A DNA stretch of 64,000 nt. It comes from Ahaetulla prasina (lineage: Eukaryota; Chordata; Lepidosauria; Squamata; Colubridae). Under the pieces are notes generated by a model. That model was not told where the DNA came from. It saw only the letters and a program-made list of their open reading frames with translations, and ran no database searches. Where the stretch lies: positions 170,573,752 to 170,637,751 of the forward strand of contig NC_080540.1 in NCBI RefSeq assembly GCF_028640845.1, given 5' to 3'. Each line of letters begins with the position of its first letter. The stretch's first letter is position 1. A program made the position numbers and the translations under genes. Of this stretch, positions 13,327-24,290 are shown one piece after another.

Positions 13327-13740
13327 TATTAGATTTTTATACCTCCCTTCTCCCGAAGGATTCAGGGCGGTGCACAGCCAAGTAAAAACAACATACACAT
13401 AGACAAAATTAAAAAGCATATTAAAAAACTGATTATAAAATGGCCAATTAAGATTAAAACTAAAATAAAACAATCCTAAAACCCCACTTAAAATTTCATC
13501 AAGCTAGCCCCGCACAGTGGAATAAGAAAGTCTTGAGCTCGCGTTTAAAGGACCGGAGGTCGGGGAGTTGACGCAACCCCGGAGGCAACTCATTCCATAG
13601 GGCTGGAGCCCCCACAGAGAAGGCCCTCCCCCTGGGGGCCGCCAGTCGGCATTGTTTGACTGACGGCACCCTGAGGAGGGTGAAGTGAAAGAGAACCTCT
13701 GGATCGAAGTTGGGATCTGATCGGGTACAGTTTTAGATTG
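13327..13740 (-). mobile_element. LINE-Y C-terminal end and 3' UTR
   Basis: The minus strand reads a decayed C-terminal segment (a Trp-Asn-x-Leu-Pro type motif, then RSFKRELKTF in shifted frames), followed by a 3' UTR ending in an ATAAATC-type tail. 5'-truncated. Related ends: 18630, 28795, 58492 and 62431. Confidence 0.7.
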
Positions 13741-13791
13741 CATTGTGTCAAGCCCATTAAAAAAAAAAATCTAACAGTTAAAGTCAAAATA

Positions 13792-14187
13792 CAGGTAGTC
13801 CTCGACTTACAACAGTTCATTTAGTGACCATTTCAAGTTACAACAGTACTGAAAAAAATGACTTAGGATCATTTTTTTACACTTATGACCACTGCAACTT
13901 CCCCATGGTTACATCATTTATATTTGGATGCTTCAAAACTGATTCACATTTATGACGGTTGCAGGGTCCCAGGGTCATGTGATCACCTTTTGCAATTTTC
14001 TGACAAGCAAAGTCAATAGGGAAACCAGATTCACTTAACAACCGTGTTACTAATTTAACAATTGCATTGATTCAGTTAACAAATGTGCCAAGAAAAATCA
14101 TAAAATGGGGCAAAACTCACTTAACAAGTTTCTCACTTAGCAACATAAATTTTGGGCTCATTGTGTTCATAAGTTGAGGATTTCCTG
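13792..14187. mobile_element. TA-flanked MITE (pogo-like, CAGGTAGTCCTCGAC family)
   Basis: Starts CAGGTAGTCCTCGACTTAC after TA and ends with the degraded inverted copy AAGTTGAGGATTTCCTG. The interior has the CTTAACAACCGTGTTACTAA pattern shared with 16208 and 18602. TA plus CAG...CTG ends point to the Tc1/mariner superfamily, pogo branch. Right-hand TA has decayed to CA. Confidence 0.8.
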
Positions 14188-14871
14188 CAGTTTCTTTCAT
14201 TTGTGTGAGATAAACATTAGAAAACAGAGAAATTGACAAATAGATTTAATATTAACAAAGTATAAGCGGGTTTTTTCCCCCATGTAATGAAAGTTTTCAT
14301 TTTCTTTATAGCAACTTGTGGTATCCAGCTCTTTATAGACTGGATTCATTTACCCAAAACACTTAATCTAGTTAAAAATTAACCCATTGATGGATAGATA
14401 TAATACAAGGAATCATAATACACTGATGTGATGTACAATAATAAAATAACAGCATCATATTTCAATGCATCTGCTAAACCTATGTGTAATCTGATGAAGC
14501 ATAGCGTATGAAGACAACTAAAATATCTTCTCACAATAACTACACTAAAACCAAAGTCTAACTCCCAGTCAGGCCAACTGTGCAATTCCCTGCTAGTTAC
14601 ATGATGTCTCTTGAAAGAACAAATGGTTGTCATGTCATTCATAACCTATTTGGGGGAAATGGCTTGGAATGCAGTGAATAGAAAATTCAGATTTTGGTTC
14701 CAAGGTTTTTAAATGAGAGAAGTTGGGAGGAATTCCAGTTTGAGATTCCGAGGGGCCAGTCGAGTAGACAATCTGGGCCATGTAGGCAAACAAACAGACT
14801 GAATACAATGCAGATATAATCATTCATAATTTGGGCTGGTACGGAGATGGAAATATCTATACAGGTACTCA

Positions 14872-15145
14872 TCACTTAACAATGGTAACGTCACATGATC
14901 GCATCGACTTATGACAGCAGTTGCAGCACTTCTGGTTGCTGTCATTAAGCGAATCCTGCAAGGTTGTTAGGAATGATGTCGCATGATTGCCATTTGTGCC
15001 CTCCTGCTAGCTTCCCCATTGATTTTGTTTGTCAGATGCTAACAATGAAAGTTGCAAAGGGTAATCAGGTGACAGGGGGATTGTGTCTCTCCCATAAAGC
15101 CAGTTGCCAAGCACTTGAATTGCGATCATGTGACTGTGGGGACAT
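14872..15145. mobile_element. Diverged relative of the TA-flanked MITE, right end lost
   Basis: Starts TACAGGTACTCATCACTTAA and keeps interior phrases such as ATGATCGCAT and GTCAGATGCTAACAATG, as in the copy at 34362. No clear right terminal repeat. Confidence 0.6.
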
Positions 15146-16205
15146 GTCATGAATGGCATGAAAGACCAGGACAACATGAAAGTTCCAAGTAAACTGCTTT
15201 ATTGCTCATGCCTACGCACACAATTATATTCAACTAATCATTAGCACTATTTTGGTGCTGGGTAAGAGTTAATGAGATTCAGGAGAGGTTGGACTTAGTC
15301 TATTTGTAGCTATATGTAGACTGCCCAGACTTTCAAATTCAAATCTTGATGTCTCTATTAGTGTCTTCTCTTCTTCCTAATCCAGCAGCCATTGTCTTGA
15401 CTATAGAGCAGCTCAACTGCAATTTCATTCAGAGATCTTAGGGGGTCTGGAGTCTAATATATATATATTATATTATATATATACAGTATATATTTCTCGA
15501 GATGTTTGACTCAAAAATCTCAAGAAATAAATAATGCAGGTTAATAAAATGTCACACAATCCCTATTTCTGACTTTACTTGGGAGGAAAGGGAAGAGAAG
15601 GGAGCGATATATTTCTGATCTTTTTGCATTCTGCCTTACGTGAAAGCATTGAAAAATATGTCTGAATGGTAAAAGCGATAAAATATGTTGCCAAGCGTAA
15701 CATAAAGCCCAAGAGTGTTTCTCCATTCAAAGCCAAGACAAATTACTGCCCTGTAATCATCATATAAAAGAGCTGAGGGGTTATTCAAGAATAATATTTC
15801 AATAAATAAAGTAAAATATGAATGAGCTAATAAAATATTAAATACTTGTTACAACTTGATATTACATCTGGTCTTAGCCTTTGCACAAGAAATCAACAGA
15901 GCAGTTTGGGAGAGCCATAAGAGGTTCACAGAGAAGAAAGCAGAAATGCTGAGGATGATGGGAGTTGGACTCTCCCCATTCTGGAGGGTTGGGGGAGGCC
16001 TTGTTGTAGATTTGTTTTAGATGCATAGAAGGTTTCCAGATAATAAACCCCTGTTAGAAATGCATGCACAATATGAAATATGTCTGCCTGCATGCACACA
16101 CAGGCACATTGCCACGATCGATAAATCATACCATCCTGGTTTGCATACTTAGCTTCCTTTCTACATATCTTTTTATCACTTTTAGTTTATGTTAACCTTT
16201 GTAAA
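15146..16205. other. Intronic stretch with a short (TA)n patch
   Basis: AT-dinucleotide patch at 15460-15492. The remainder, including the single-copy-looking segment at 15541-15770, has no supported gene. Confidence 0.4.
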
Positions 16206-16207
16206 TA

Positions 16208-17116
16208 CAGGTAGTTCTCGACTTACAACAGTTCATTTAGTGACTGTTCAAAGTTACAACATCACTGAAAAAAAAGTGATTTATGACCTTTTTCAGACTT
16301 TATTTATTTATTTATTTAATTTTGTCATAACAATATACACAAGCATAACACAAAAGATTATATAATATATAAACATATATATGAGGAGAAACAAGGTAGT
16401 ATAAGCATATATATATATATATAGGGGAAGAAACAATAGGACAGGAACGGTAGGCACATTTGTGCTCTTATGCACGCCCCTTAGAGTCCTCTTAGGAAAG
16501 TGGTGAGGTCAACAGTGGATAGATTTTTAATAAAGCTTTTGGGGTTATGAGAAGAGACCACAAAGTCAGGTAATGCATTCCAAGCATAGATCATTTTGTT
16601 ACAGAAATCGTGTTTTCTGCAATCTAAACTGGTGCGGTTGACGTTAAGTTTAAATCTGTTGGTAGCTCTTGTGTTATTGTAGTTGAAACTGAAGTAGTCA
16701 TTGGCAGGAAGGACATTACAACGGATGATTCTATGAGCTAAACCCAGGTCCTGTTGAAGGCGACCAAGTTCCAAGTTTTCTAGACCCAGGATATCAAGTC
16801 TGGTGGAATAAGACTTAAGACCGTTGTAGCATCCCCACGGTCCCATGATCAAAATTCAGACCGTTGGCGACAAACTCACATTTATGATGGTTCCAGTGTC
16901 CCGGGATCATGTGATCCCCTTTTGTGACTTCCTAACAAGCAAGGTCAATGGGGAAACCGGTTTCACTTAGCAACTGTGTCACAAACTTTACAACTGCAGC
17001 TTTACAAGAACTGTGGCAAGAAATTTCATAAAATGAAATTTAACTCACTTAACAAACGTCTCTCTTAGCAACATAAATTTTGGGCTCAATTGGGGTTGTA
17101 AGTGAAGGACTACCTG
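16208..17116. mobile_element. TA-flanked MITE split by LINE-X
   Basis: Left end CAGGTAGTTCTCGACTTAC after TA (16206-16207). Right end AAGGACTACCTG before TA (17117-17118). Interior resumes after the LINE with AGACCGTTG and CACTTAGCAACTG. The LINE occupies about 16303-16806. Confidence 0.88.
16303..16806 (-). pseudogene. LINE-X 3' end inside a MITE
   Basis: The minus strand encodes the C-terminal tail RLDILGLENLELGRLQQDL, then CNVLPANDYFSFN, then NRFKLNVNR and ends FLRGL followed by a stop. The 3' UTR ends in TAAATAAATAAA (plus-strand TTTATTTATTTA). 5'-truncated. AGACTT/AGACTTA at the junctions could be a short target duplication. The long frame overruns the junction into MITE sequence. Confidence 0.88.
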
Positions 17117-17671
17117 TACATTTAAAAAAAAATCTTTCTCTTCTTTGACTTCTGCTCTGCATGATTAGTACTTTCCTACCATTACTATAGTCATTGCCTT
17201 TCTCTGCCATTGTGGCTTGCTTCCTTGGGCTTATTTCAAGCTGCAGAAGGAGATTCTCAAAGCGTGGAGGTGACCACAGCATATGGTCCCTGTCTGGCAG
17301 TTCAGGCTCAATTAATGTGGCTGAAAACGCCGGATAGGGAGAAGCTGCCCAACAGAGTGTGCTGAATCTTCTGCTGCTGGAACAGTCACGACTACACACC
17401 ATCAATACCGAAGTAGTCAGCCATTGACAGCACCTCTCTCGCACACTCTGAGTCTCCCTAATAGGGACAGGAGGGAAAAGCAGCTAATGTTCTCAACAGA
17501 CAAGGGAGCTTTAAAGGCTGCCTTTCCAGTTTAGACTAGGAGAGCAATTTCAGCTCTACTGATCACTTAAACCCAAAGCTTAGCAGCTGAGATATTGTAG
17601 GAAGGTCTTTGTCAATGGATAGGAGAAGCTTAAGGAATGTTTAAGCAGGAAAAACAGAGTGGAAGGCAAAT
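17117..17671. other. Intronic stretch, nothing recognised
   Basis: No gene or clear repeat. The 131-codon minus-strand frame here runs out of the MITE end and matches nothing I know. Confidence 0.4.
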
Positions 17672-18191
17672 GCCGTATTTTTCGGACTATAAGAAGCACT
17701 GGTGTATAAGACGCACCAAGATTTCAAAGAAGTAAATAAGAAAAAAAAGTGTTTATTTTATTTATTTATTTATTTGTCAAACACAACAGTATATATAAGT
17801 ATAAGCATGAAATAACCATACGAATTGGTTACAATCAAAGGGAACATTAGGACAGGAAGGGTAGGCACGCTGGTGCCCTTATGCACGCCCCTTACAGACC
17901 TCTTAGGAATGGGGTGAGGTCAATAGTAGATAGTTTCTGGTTAAAGCTTTGGGGATTTTGGAAAGAGACCACAGAGTCTGGTAGTGCATTCCAAGTATTA
18001 ACAACTCTGTTACTGAAGTCATATTTTCTACAATCAAGACTGGAGTGGTTCACATTAAGTTTAAATCTATTGTGTGCTCGTGTATTGTTGCGATTGAAGC
18101 TGAAGTAGTCTTTTTTTTTTTTAACTTTTAAAACTACTTTTTGCCCTCCCCAGCCTCCAGGAGTATCTCCAGGCCTCCCAAACCCTCTGTG
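17672..18191. mobile_element. CCGTATTTTTCGG-type MITE split by LINE-X, right end lost
   Basis: Starts CCGTATTTTTCGGACTATAA with GACGCACC-type sub-repeats, as in many squamate elements and like the ends at 8042. It is interrupted by LINE-X (17752-18115), resumes with TTGCCCTCCCCAGCCTCC and stops where the hAT-like element begins. Confidence 0.65.
17752..18115 (-). pseudogene. LINE-X 3' end, 5'-truncated
   Basis: The minus strand starts at a YFSFN-equivalent codon run and carries the C-terminal tail and 3' UTR of LINE-X (GGGGCGTGCATAAG context, TTTATTTATTTATTTG start). Inserted in the MITE at 17672. Confidence 0.85.
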
Positions 18192-18595
18192 CAGGGGTGA
18201 AATGCTCCCGGTTCGGACCGGATCGACTGATCTGGTAGCGATGGAGAACGGGTAGCAAAAATCCCTCCCCCCCTGCCCATGCCCAGCTGAGCCACGCGAT
18301 CATCAGACCCTTTTTTTTTTTTACTTTTAAAAGCATTTTTCACAATCTATTTGGCCGAATAGATTGTAAAAAATGCTTTTAAAAGGTAAAAAAAGGCTCT
18401 GATGATCACAGCTAAGCCATGCAATCGTCAGAACCTTTTTTTTTACTTTTCAAAGCATTTTTTCAGCCAAAGAGGTTGTAAAAAAATGCTTTTAAAAAGC
18501 TCTGATGATCCCAGCTGAGTTGCCTGATTGTCAGAGGCTCTTTTTTTAACTTTTAAAAGCATTTTAAAAGTACAATTTTTAAAAAGTATATGTAC
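18192..18595. mobile_element. hAT-like element with internal hairpin units
   Basis: Starts CAGGGGTGAAATGCTCCCGG. Interior holds three diverged units of ACTTTTAAAAGCATTTTT plus TCTGATGATC, two of which face each other as a long inverted repeat (about 18298-18407). Right end not certain. Confidence 0.55.
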
Positions 18596-18625
18596 ACTCT
18601 ACAGGTAGTCCTTGACTTATAACCC

Positions 18626-19025
18626 TTAATTTATTTTTATTTTATTTTTATTTAGAAAAGTTATATTGCTGCCTGCTCACACATGGTGACTTGGCAGATT
18701 ACAAAGACATAAAAACACAATATAAATAAAAATAATAACTCCCAACACCTCACCCCGGTGACAACACACATTCATACTAGCCATTTAATGGGCTCCATCC
18801 CACTCTGGGTTCCCCAGGCTTGCTAGTAGAATCACGGCCTCAGGGCTTTGCAAAAGAGTGTTAGAGTGATGGCCAGTCTAATCTCGGGGGGGGGGAGATG
18901 ATGTTCCAGAGAGAGGGAGCCACCATGGTGAAGGTCCTTCTTCTTGGTCCCTCCAGATGTATCTCCTTAGGAGACGGTAGATGTGACTAGCAAGAGATGG
19001 TCCCTCAGATGATCTGGTCCCAAGC
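18626..19025 (-). mobile_element. LINE-Y 3' end inside a MITE
   Basis: Starts TTTATTTTTATTTTATTTTT, with the 3' UTR and the GATGTTCCAGAG-type segment also present at 13327 and 28795. It interrupts the TA-flanked MITE. Confidence 0.65.
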
Positions 19026-19393
19026 CATTTAGTGACCATTCAAAGTTAACAATGGCACTGAAAGAAGTGACTTATGGCCATTTTTCACACATGACTATTG
19101 CAGCATCCCCCATGGTCATGTGATTTACATTTGGATGCTTGACAACTGACTCACATTTATGACAGTTGTAGTGTCCCGGAGCTACGTGATCCTCTTTTGC
19201 ACCCTTCTGACAAGCAAAGTCAATGGGGAAGCCAGATTCACTTAACAACCGTGTTACTAATTTAAGAACTTCAGTGATTCACTTAACAATTGTGGTGAGA
19301 AAAGTTATAAAACAGGGCAAAACTCACTTAACAAATTTCTCACTTAGCAATATAAATTTTGGGTTCAGTTGTGTTGTAAATTGAGGACTACAC

Positions 19394-19655
19394 CAGTGGT
19401 GGGTTTCAAATTTTTTTACTATCAGTTCTGTGAGTATGGTGAGTATGGCATGGCTTGGTGGGTGTGGCTTGGTGGGCGTGGCAGGGGGAGGATACTGTAA
19501 AATCCCCATTTCCTCCCGATCAGCTGGGACTTGTGAGGCAGAGAATAGATGGGGGCAGGGCCAGTCAGAATTTTTACTACCGGTTCTCCGAACTACTCAA
19601 AATTTCTGCTACCGGTTCCCCAGAACTGGTCAGAACCTGCTTAAACAAACCTTTG
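19394..19655. mobile_element. hAT MITE (CAGTGGTGGGTTTC family) in a MITE end
   Basis: Starts CAGTGGTGGGTTTCAAA. Its right end is decayed (CTTAAACAAACCTTTG) but collinear with the family. Flanks GACTACAC (19386-19393) and GACTACAT (19656-19663) agree at 7 of 8. It landed in the terminal repeat of the older TA-flanked MITE. Confidence 0.8.
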
Positions 19656-19666
19656 GACTACATCTA

Positions 19667-22363
19667 CCTCTTCCTGAAACTATTGTATGCGACTTATCCC
19701 TTAACACCACACTTCGATTCTTACTGTGCTACAGAGCCCCTGACTCGTGCAAATATGTTAACCTCACTGCTAACATCGGCTACCTCTTGCCCATATCCTC
19801 TCATCTTCCTGGGTGACCTAAATCTACCTCTTATTAACTGGATAACTAATGAATGTACAACTGATCCAATCCATACTACACTATACAAAACTGTTACAAA
19901 CCTAGGTCTTGAACAACTTGTAACTAACAATACAAGACTCAACAATTACCTTGACCTCATCTTCTGCAACAACACAAACTCAATCTATGAACTATAAATT
20001 AAAGAACCTTTTCCAACAGCGACCACTGCACAATTGACTTTCGTCTCAATATACGCCCTTACATAAATCGTCATAACAATAGCATTCCTAACTACAACTT
20101 CAAAAAAGCCAACTACGACCTTATAAACAATGATCTCTCATCTCTGGACTGGCAAAATCTGTTCTCAACCTGTATAACTGCTGAAGACCACTATAGAGTT
20201 TTCCTACTTGAAATAAATAGAGTCATTAAACTTTACGTACCACAAACGACCACCATGATCAGGAAAAGCAAACTACCCATATCAATAAAAAAGCTTCAAT
20301 CAAAAAAAAATCCCTCTGGAGAAGAAACAAAAAAGGCTATGTAGCAAATTTCAAAAACCGCTACAGAAATATAAGCAACCAAATAAAAACTGAATGCATA
20401 AATTACCACACGAAGCAAGAAGAGGACCTTCTGCGCACAAATTCCAATCGTGCCTTTTATAATTTTGTGAACAATAAACTTAAAGACTCAAGATCCATCC
20501 CACCACTAAAAGATTCTAATGGCAAAGAATGCAATGACGAAACAGTTAAAGTAAACTTCTTCAACATATTCTTTGGCTCAGTTTTTGTTAACAGTGATGA
20601 CACATATCCAACATTCCAAAATCATACCAGCAATGAGTATGACGACTTAACACATATAGATTTCACAGAAGATAATGTTGGAAAAGCTCTTCATAACTTG
20701 AAACCATCGCTATCTATTGGACCCGATGGACTATGTGCATACTTCTTAAAAAAACTTTCCACTAATATAGCAGAACCCCTAAGCATAATCTTTGATAAAG
20801 CTTTCACGACCAGTTCCCTTCCCAAACTTTAGTCACTAGCCACAGTCATCCTAATCTTCAGAAAAAGGAGATCCCAGCTTAGTTGAAAATTACAGACCAA
20901 TCTCTCTGTGCTGCGTCACCTGCAAAGTTATGGAATCAATCATGAACCAATCCATTACCTTCCACTTAGAAACAAACAAACTACTCTCTAATAAACAATT
21001 TGGTTTCAGGAAAAAATTATCATGTAACTTACAACTTCTCCACTGCAAAAACATATAGACTTCAAATCTCGATCAAGGCAAATCAATAGATGCAATCTAC
21101 ATAGACTTCTGCAAAGCTTTTGACTCAGTAGTACATGATAAACTTCTCCTAAAACTAACATCCTATGGCAGCTCAGGACCCCTCCACAAATGGATATCTG
21201 CTTTTCTGTCTAACAGACAACAAGTGGTCAAAATTGGCAATGCTTTATCAAATCCTGTTCCTGTCAAGAGTGGCGTTGCTCTAGGCAGCGTCCTTGGACC
21301 AACACTCTTTATACTATACATTAATGATCTTTGTGACCACATCTCAAGTAATTGTGTTCTCTTTGCTAATGATGTCAAACTATTTAACACCACAGACAAT
21401 ACTTCTATCATTCAAAACGACCTTGATCATCTAACCGCTTGGTCTAAAAATTGGCAGCTCCAAATTTCAACCAGCAAATGCTCAGTCTTACATATAGGAA
21501 AAAAGAACCCAAACACTAAGTACATACTAGATGGACATTACCTTACAGATGACCCCCATCCCGTTAAAGACCTTGGAGTTTTCATGTCAAATGATCTAAG
21601 TGCCAAAGCCCACTGCAACTACATAGCAAAAAAAGCTCTAAGAGTTGTAAACCTAATTTTGCGTAGCTTCTTTTCCAAAAACACCACACTACTAACCAGA
21701 GCATATAAAACATTTGCTAGACCAATTCTAGAATACAGCTCACCTGTTTGGAACCCTCACCACATCTCTGACATCAATACAATTGAACGTGTCCAGAAAT
21801 ATTTTACAAGAAGAGTTCTCCATTCCTCTGAAAACAATAAAATACCCTATCCCACCAGACTTGAAATCCTAGGCTTAGAAAACTTGGAACTCTGTCGCCT
21901 TCGACAAGACCTAAGCTTAACTCACAGAATCATCTATTGTAATGTCCTTCCTGTTAAAGACTACTTCAGCTTTAATTGCAATAATACAAGAGCAACCAAT
22001 AGATTTAAACTTAATGTTAATCGCTTTAATCTAGATTGCAGAAAATATGACTTTTGTAACAGAATCATCAGTGCTTGGAACACTTTACCTGATTCTGTGG
22101 TCTCTTCCCATAATCCCAAAAGCTTTAACCAAAAATTTTCTACTATTGACCTCACCCCATTCCTAAGAGGACCATAAGGGGCGTGCATAAGAGCACAAAT
22201 GTGCCTACCATTCCTGTCCTATTGTTTTTCTTTTTTCTTCTTCTTATATATATATATATATATGCTTATTCCTCCTTATATTTCTTCACATATATGTTTA
22301 TATACTATATAATCTTTTTGTGTGATGCTTATGTATATTGTTGTGATAAAATAAATAAATAAA
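19667..22363 (+). pseudogene. LINE-X, CR1-group non-LTR retrotransposon (2.7 kb, 5'-truncated)
   Basis: Order of domains on the plus strand: C-terminal half of the APE endonuclease (CYRAPDS, FLGDLNLPLINW, LDLIFCNN; 19667-19997), a linker, the RT N-terminal part (GPDGLCAYFLKKLS; 20467-20832), then a 317-codon open frame 21224-22177 with VKSGVALGSVLGPTLFILYI, the catalytic box and the C-terminal tail RVQKYFTRRVL ... NVLPVKDYFSFN ... FLRGP and a stop. The catalytic box reads FANDVKLF, so the first catalytic Asp of FADD is Asn; the copy at 52503 keeps FADDVKLF. The 3' UTR ends AATAAATAAATAAAA at 22363. Several stops. Clade assignment (CR1/jockey group) is from motifs only. Confidence 0.88.
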
Positions 22364-22748
22364 ACATCTGTACTAATTCTTAGTGATCTCACAAAAAGCC
22401 TTTTCTTTCCACTTGTTGGGAGTACTGGAACTTAGGCCTACTTGTTTGCAAGGTTGGAGTTCTTTCATGGTGAGATTTTCGATTAACCATATATTTCAGT
22501 AAATACGCCTTTAGTTTTTAAGTGATCCAAATTAGTTATTTAACAAAAATCTTTATTAAATACTATGCTAATACACATTAGTTAAGTGACAAACCTGGTG
22601 GCTGAATGTATCAGGCTGTGAAATTTGATTCTTTTTAACTTTGGTTAAGTTTTTTGGGGAAGCTGCCTTGATGGGGTTCAAGTGAAGCCAACCCATTTGA
22701 TTAATTTCCATTCCAGCATTCTCTGAAAATCCAGAAGATAAGCAAATT
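22364..22748. other. Intronic stretch, nothing recognised
   Basis: No gene or repeat I can name. Confidence 0.4.
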
Positions 22749-22756
22749 ATTTAGGC

Positions 22757-22885
22757 CAGGGGTCTCCAACTTTGGCAACTTTAAGACTTGTGGACTTCAA
22801 CTCCCATAATCCCAGCTTCGCTGGCTGAGGAACTCTGGGAGTTGAAGTCCACAAGTCTTAAAGTTGCCAAGGTTGGAGACCCCTG
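22757..22885. mobile_element. Palindromic hAT MITE, 129 bp
   Basis: Ends CAGGGGTCTCCAAC and GTTGGAGACCCCTG. The arms pair over nearly the whole length (GACTTGTGGACTTCAACTCC with its complement). Flanks ATTTAGGC and ATCTAGGC agree at 7 of 8. Same family as 57408-57506. Confidence 0.9.
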
Positions 22886-23279
22886 ATCTAGGCTATGTGT
22901 GAAACTTAAAGACAACCACGTTCATGATGCCCACCAACTGAAATGTCATGAAGTCCACGCTGTCCATACCTTGAACTTACTCATGTCGTACTTCATGATA
23001 TAGTCTTCAGGATTCCATCCTGAAGCGTGAGGTTTGTGATTCAGTCTTAGGGGAGAAATTTAATTCAGTTGCTGTTTTCTGGTCTGGCACACTTAACAGG
23101 CTCAGTGGTAGTGTAGAAACTAGCCGGCCTACATGGACACAAGGTAGCTATTGTTCAAGCGACTAGGAAATGCTGCAGCCTAATTTTAGCAATCATGCAT
23201 AGGAACAGCGGTATATTCAGTCATGTTATTCAGCAAATTAGAAGAGTCAAAAAAGCATGACATGGAAAGTGCTTTAATG

Positions 23280-23496
23280 AAGCGGTCCCCAACCTTTCCA
23301 GCTTTGCAGACTGGCAGCAGCGGTGAGAGGTGGGAGAGGAGATGGTTCCACGCAAGCAGCAGGTGAGCATGCTTGCATATTCAGCTCCATTTGTGCAAGC
23401 GGTGGGCTCGCATGCTCACCTGCTGCTTATGCGGCTTGGTTTCAAATGGGCCTTACAGCCTGGTATCGGGCCATAGCCTGGATGTTGGGGACCCTG
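23280..23496. mobile_element. hAT MITE
   Basis: Left end AAGCGGTCCCCAACC, right end GTTGGGGACCCTG. Flanks CTTTAATG and CTTTAAGG agree at 7 of 8. The interior contains the inverted pair CAGCAGGTGAGCATGC and GCATGCTCACCTGCTG. Confidence 0.85.
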
Positions 23497-23742
23497 CTTT
23501 AAGGTATATCTGGTTCATATGCACATATGGTTGGTTGATTAATTGGTTGACTATGATTGGTATGCCAGTTTAATCCAAATATTAGAAAAAGAGTAACAAG
23601 GATAAACAATACCAACACAGCACAGGTTTGTAAAGAACGGTTCACAGCTTCCAAACCCATAGCAAGATGGTTTCTCTTACCACATATCTAACGTTAATGG
23701 TACTATTTAACATGTTGATGTTTTTAGTTTTATATTTTCAAT

Positions 23743-24190
23743 ATAGAATAGAATAGAATTTTTTATTGGCCAAGTGTGATTGGACACACAAGGAATTTGT
23801 CTTGATACATATGTTCTCAATGTACATAAAAGAAAAGATACCTTCATCAAGAATTCTAAGGTACAACACTTAATGATAGTCATAGGGTACAAATAAGCAA
23901 TCAGGAAACAATCAATATCAATATAAATCATAAGGATAAAAGCAACAAGGTTACAGTCATAAGTGGGAGGAGATGGGTAGTGGGAATGATGAGAAGATTA
24001 ATAGTAGTGCAGACTTAGTAACTCGTTTGACAGTGTTGAATGAATTATTTGTTTAGCAGAGTGATGGTGTTCGGGAAAAAACTGTTCTTGTGTCTAGTTG
24101 TTCTGGTGTGCAGTGCTCTATAGCGTCCATTTTGAGGGTAGGAGTTGAAACAGTTTATGTCCAGGATGTGAGGGATCTGTAAATATTTTA
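23743..24190 (-). mobile_element. L2-like LINE 3' end
   Basis: Starts with a short AATAG tail and TTTTTTATTGGCCAAGTGTG. Minus-strand coding relic encodes the HKLFQLLP..R and NSFFP..I.LLNK C-terminal pattern with breaks. Same family as 296 and 25546. Confidence 0.8.
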
Positions 24191-24290
24191 TATTATCTTA
24201 ACTTTTAATTGGGAGCTGTTCCAGATTTGCTTAGAAGATGGGCAGCTATATAAATGTTTAAAATAAAAGAAATAAATAACTTCAAGGCTT
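24191..24290 (+). mobile_element. LINE/SINE 3' tail fragment
   Basis: GAAGATGGGCAGCTATATAA followed by an AAATAAATAA-type tail, a pattern common to squamate retroelement ends. Too short to classify. Confidence 0.45.

Larger units (their letters stand above)
18602..19666. mobile_element. TA-flanked MITE carrying a LINE-Y end and an hAT MITE
   Basis: Left end CAGGTAGTCCTTGACTTATA after TA. The interior breaks at about 18626-19025 for a LINE-Y 3' end, resumes with TTTAGTGACCATTCAAAG, and its right terminus GAGGACTAC is split by the hAT MITE at 19394-19655. After the MITE, GGACTACATCTA continues the right end. Confidence 0.75.

Noticed and set aside
13267..13473. Minus-strand frame with a run of His residues
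   Set aside because: The His run is the translated GATGGT microsatellite; the rest is LINE 3' UTR.
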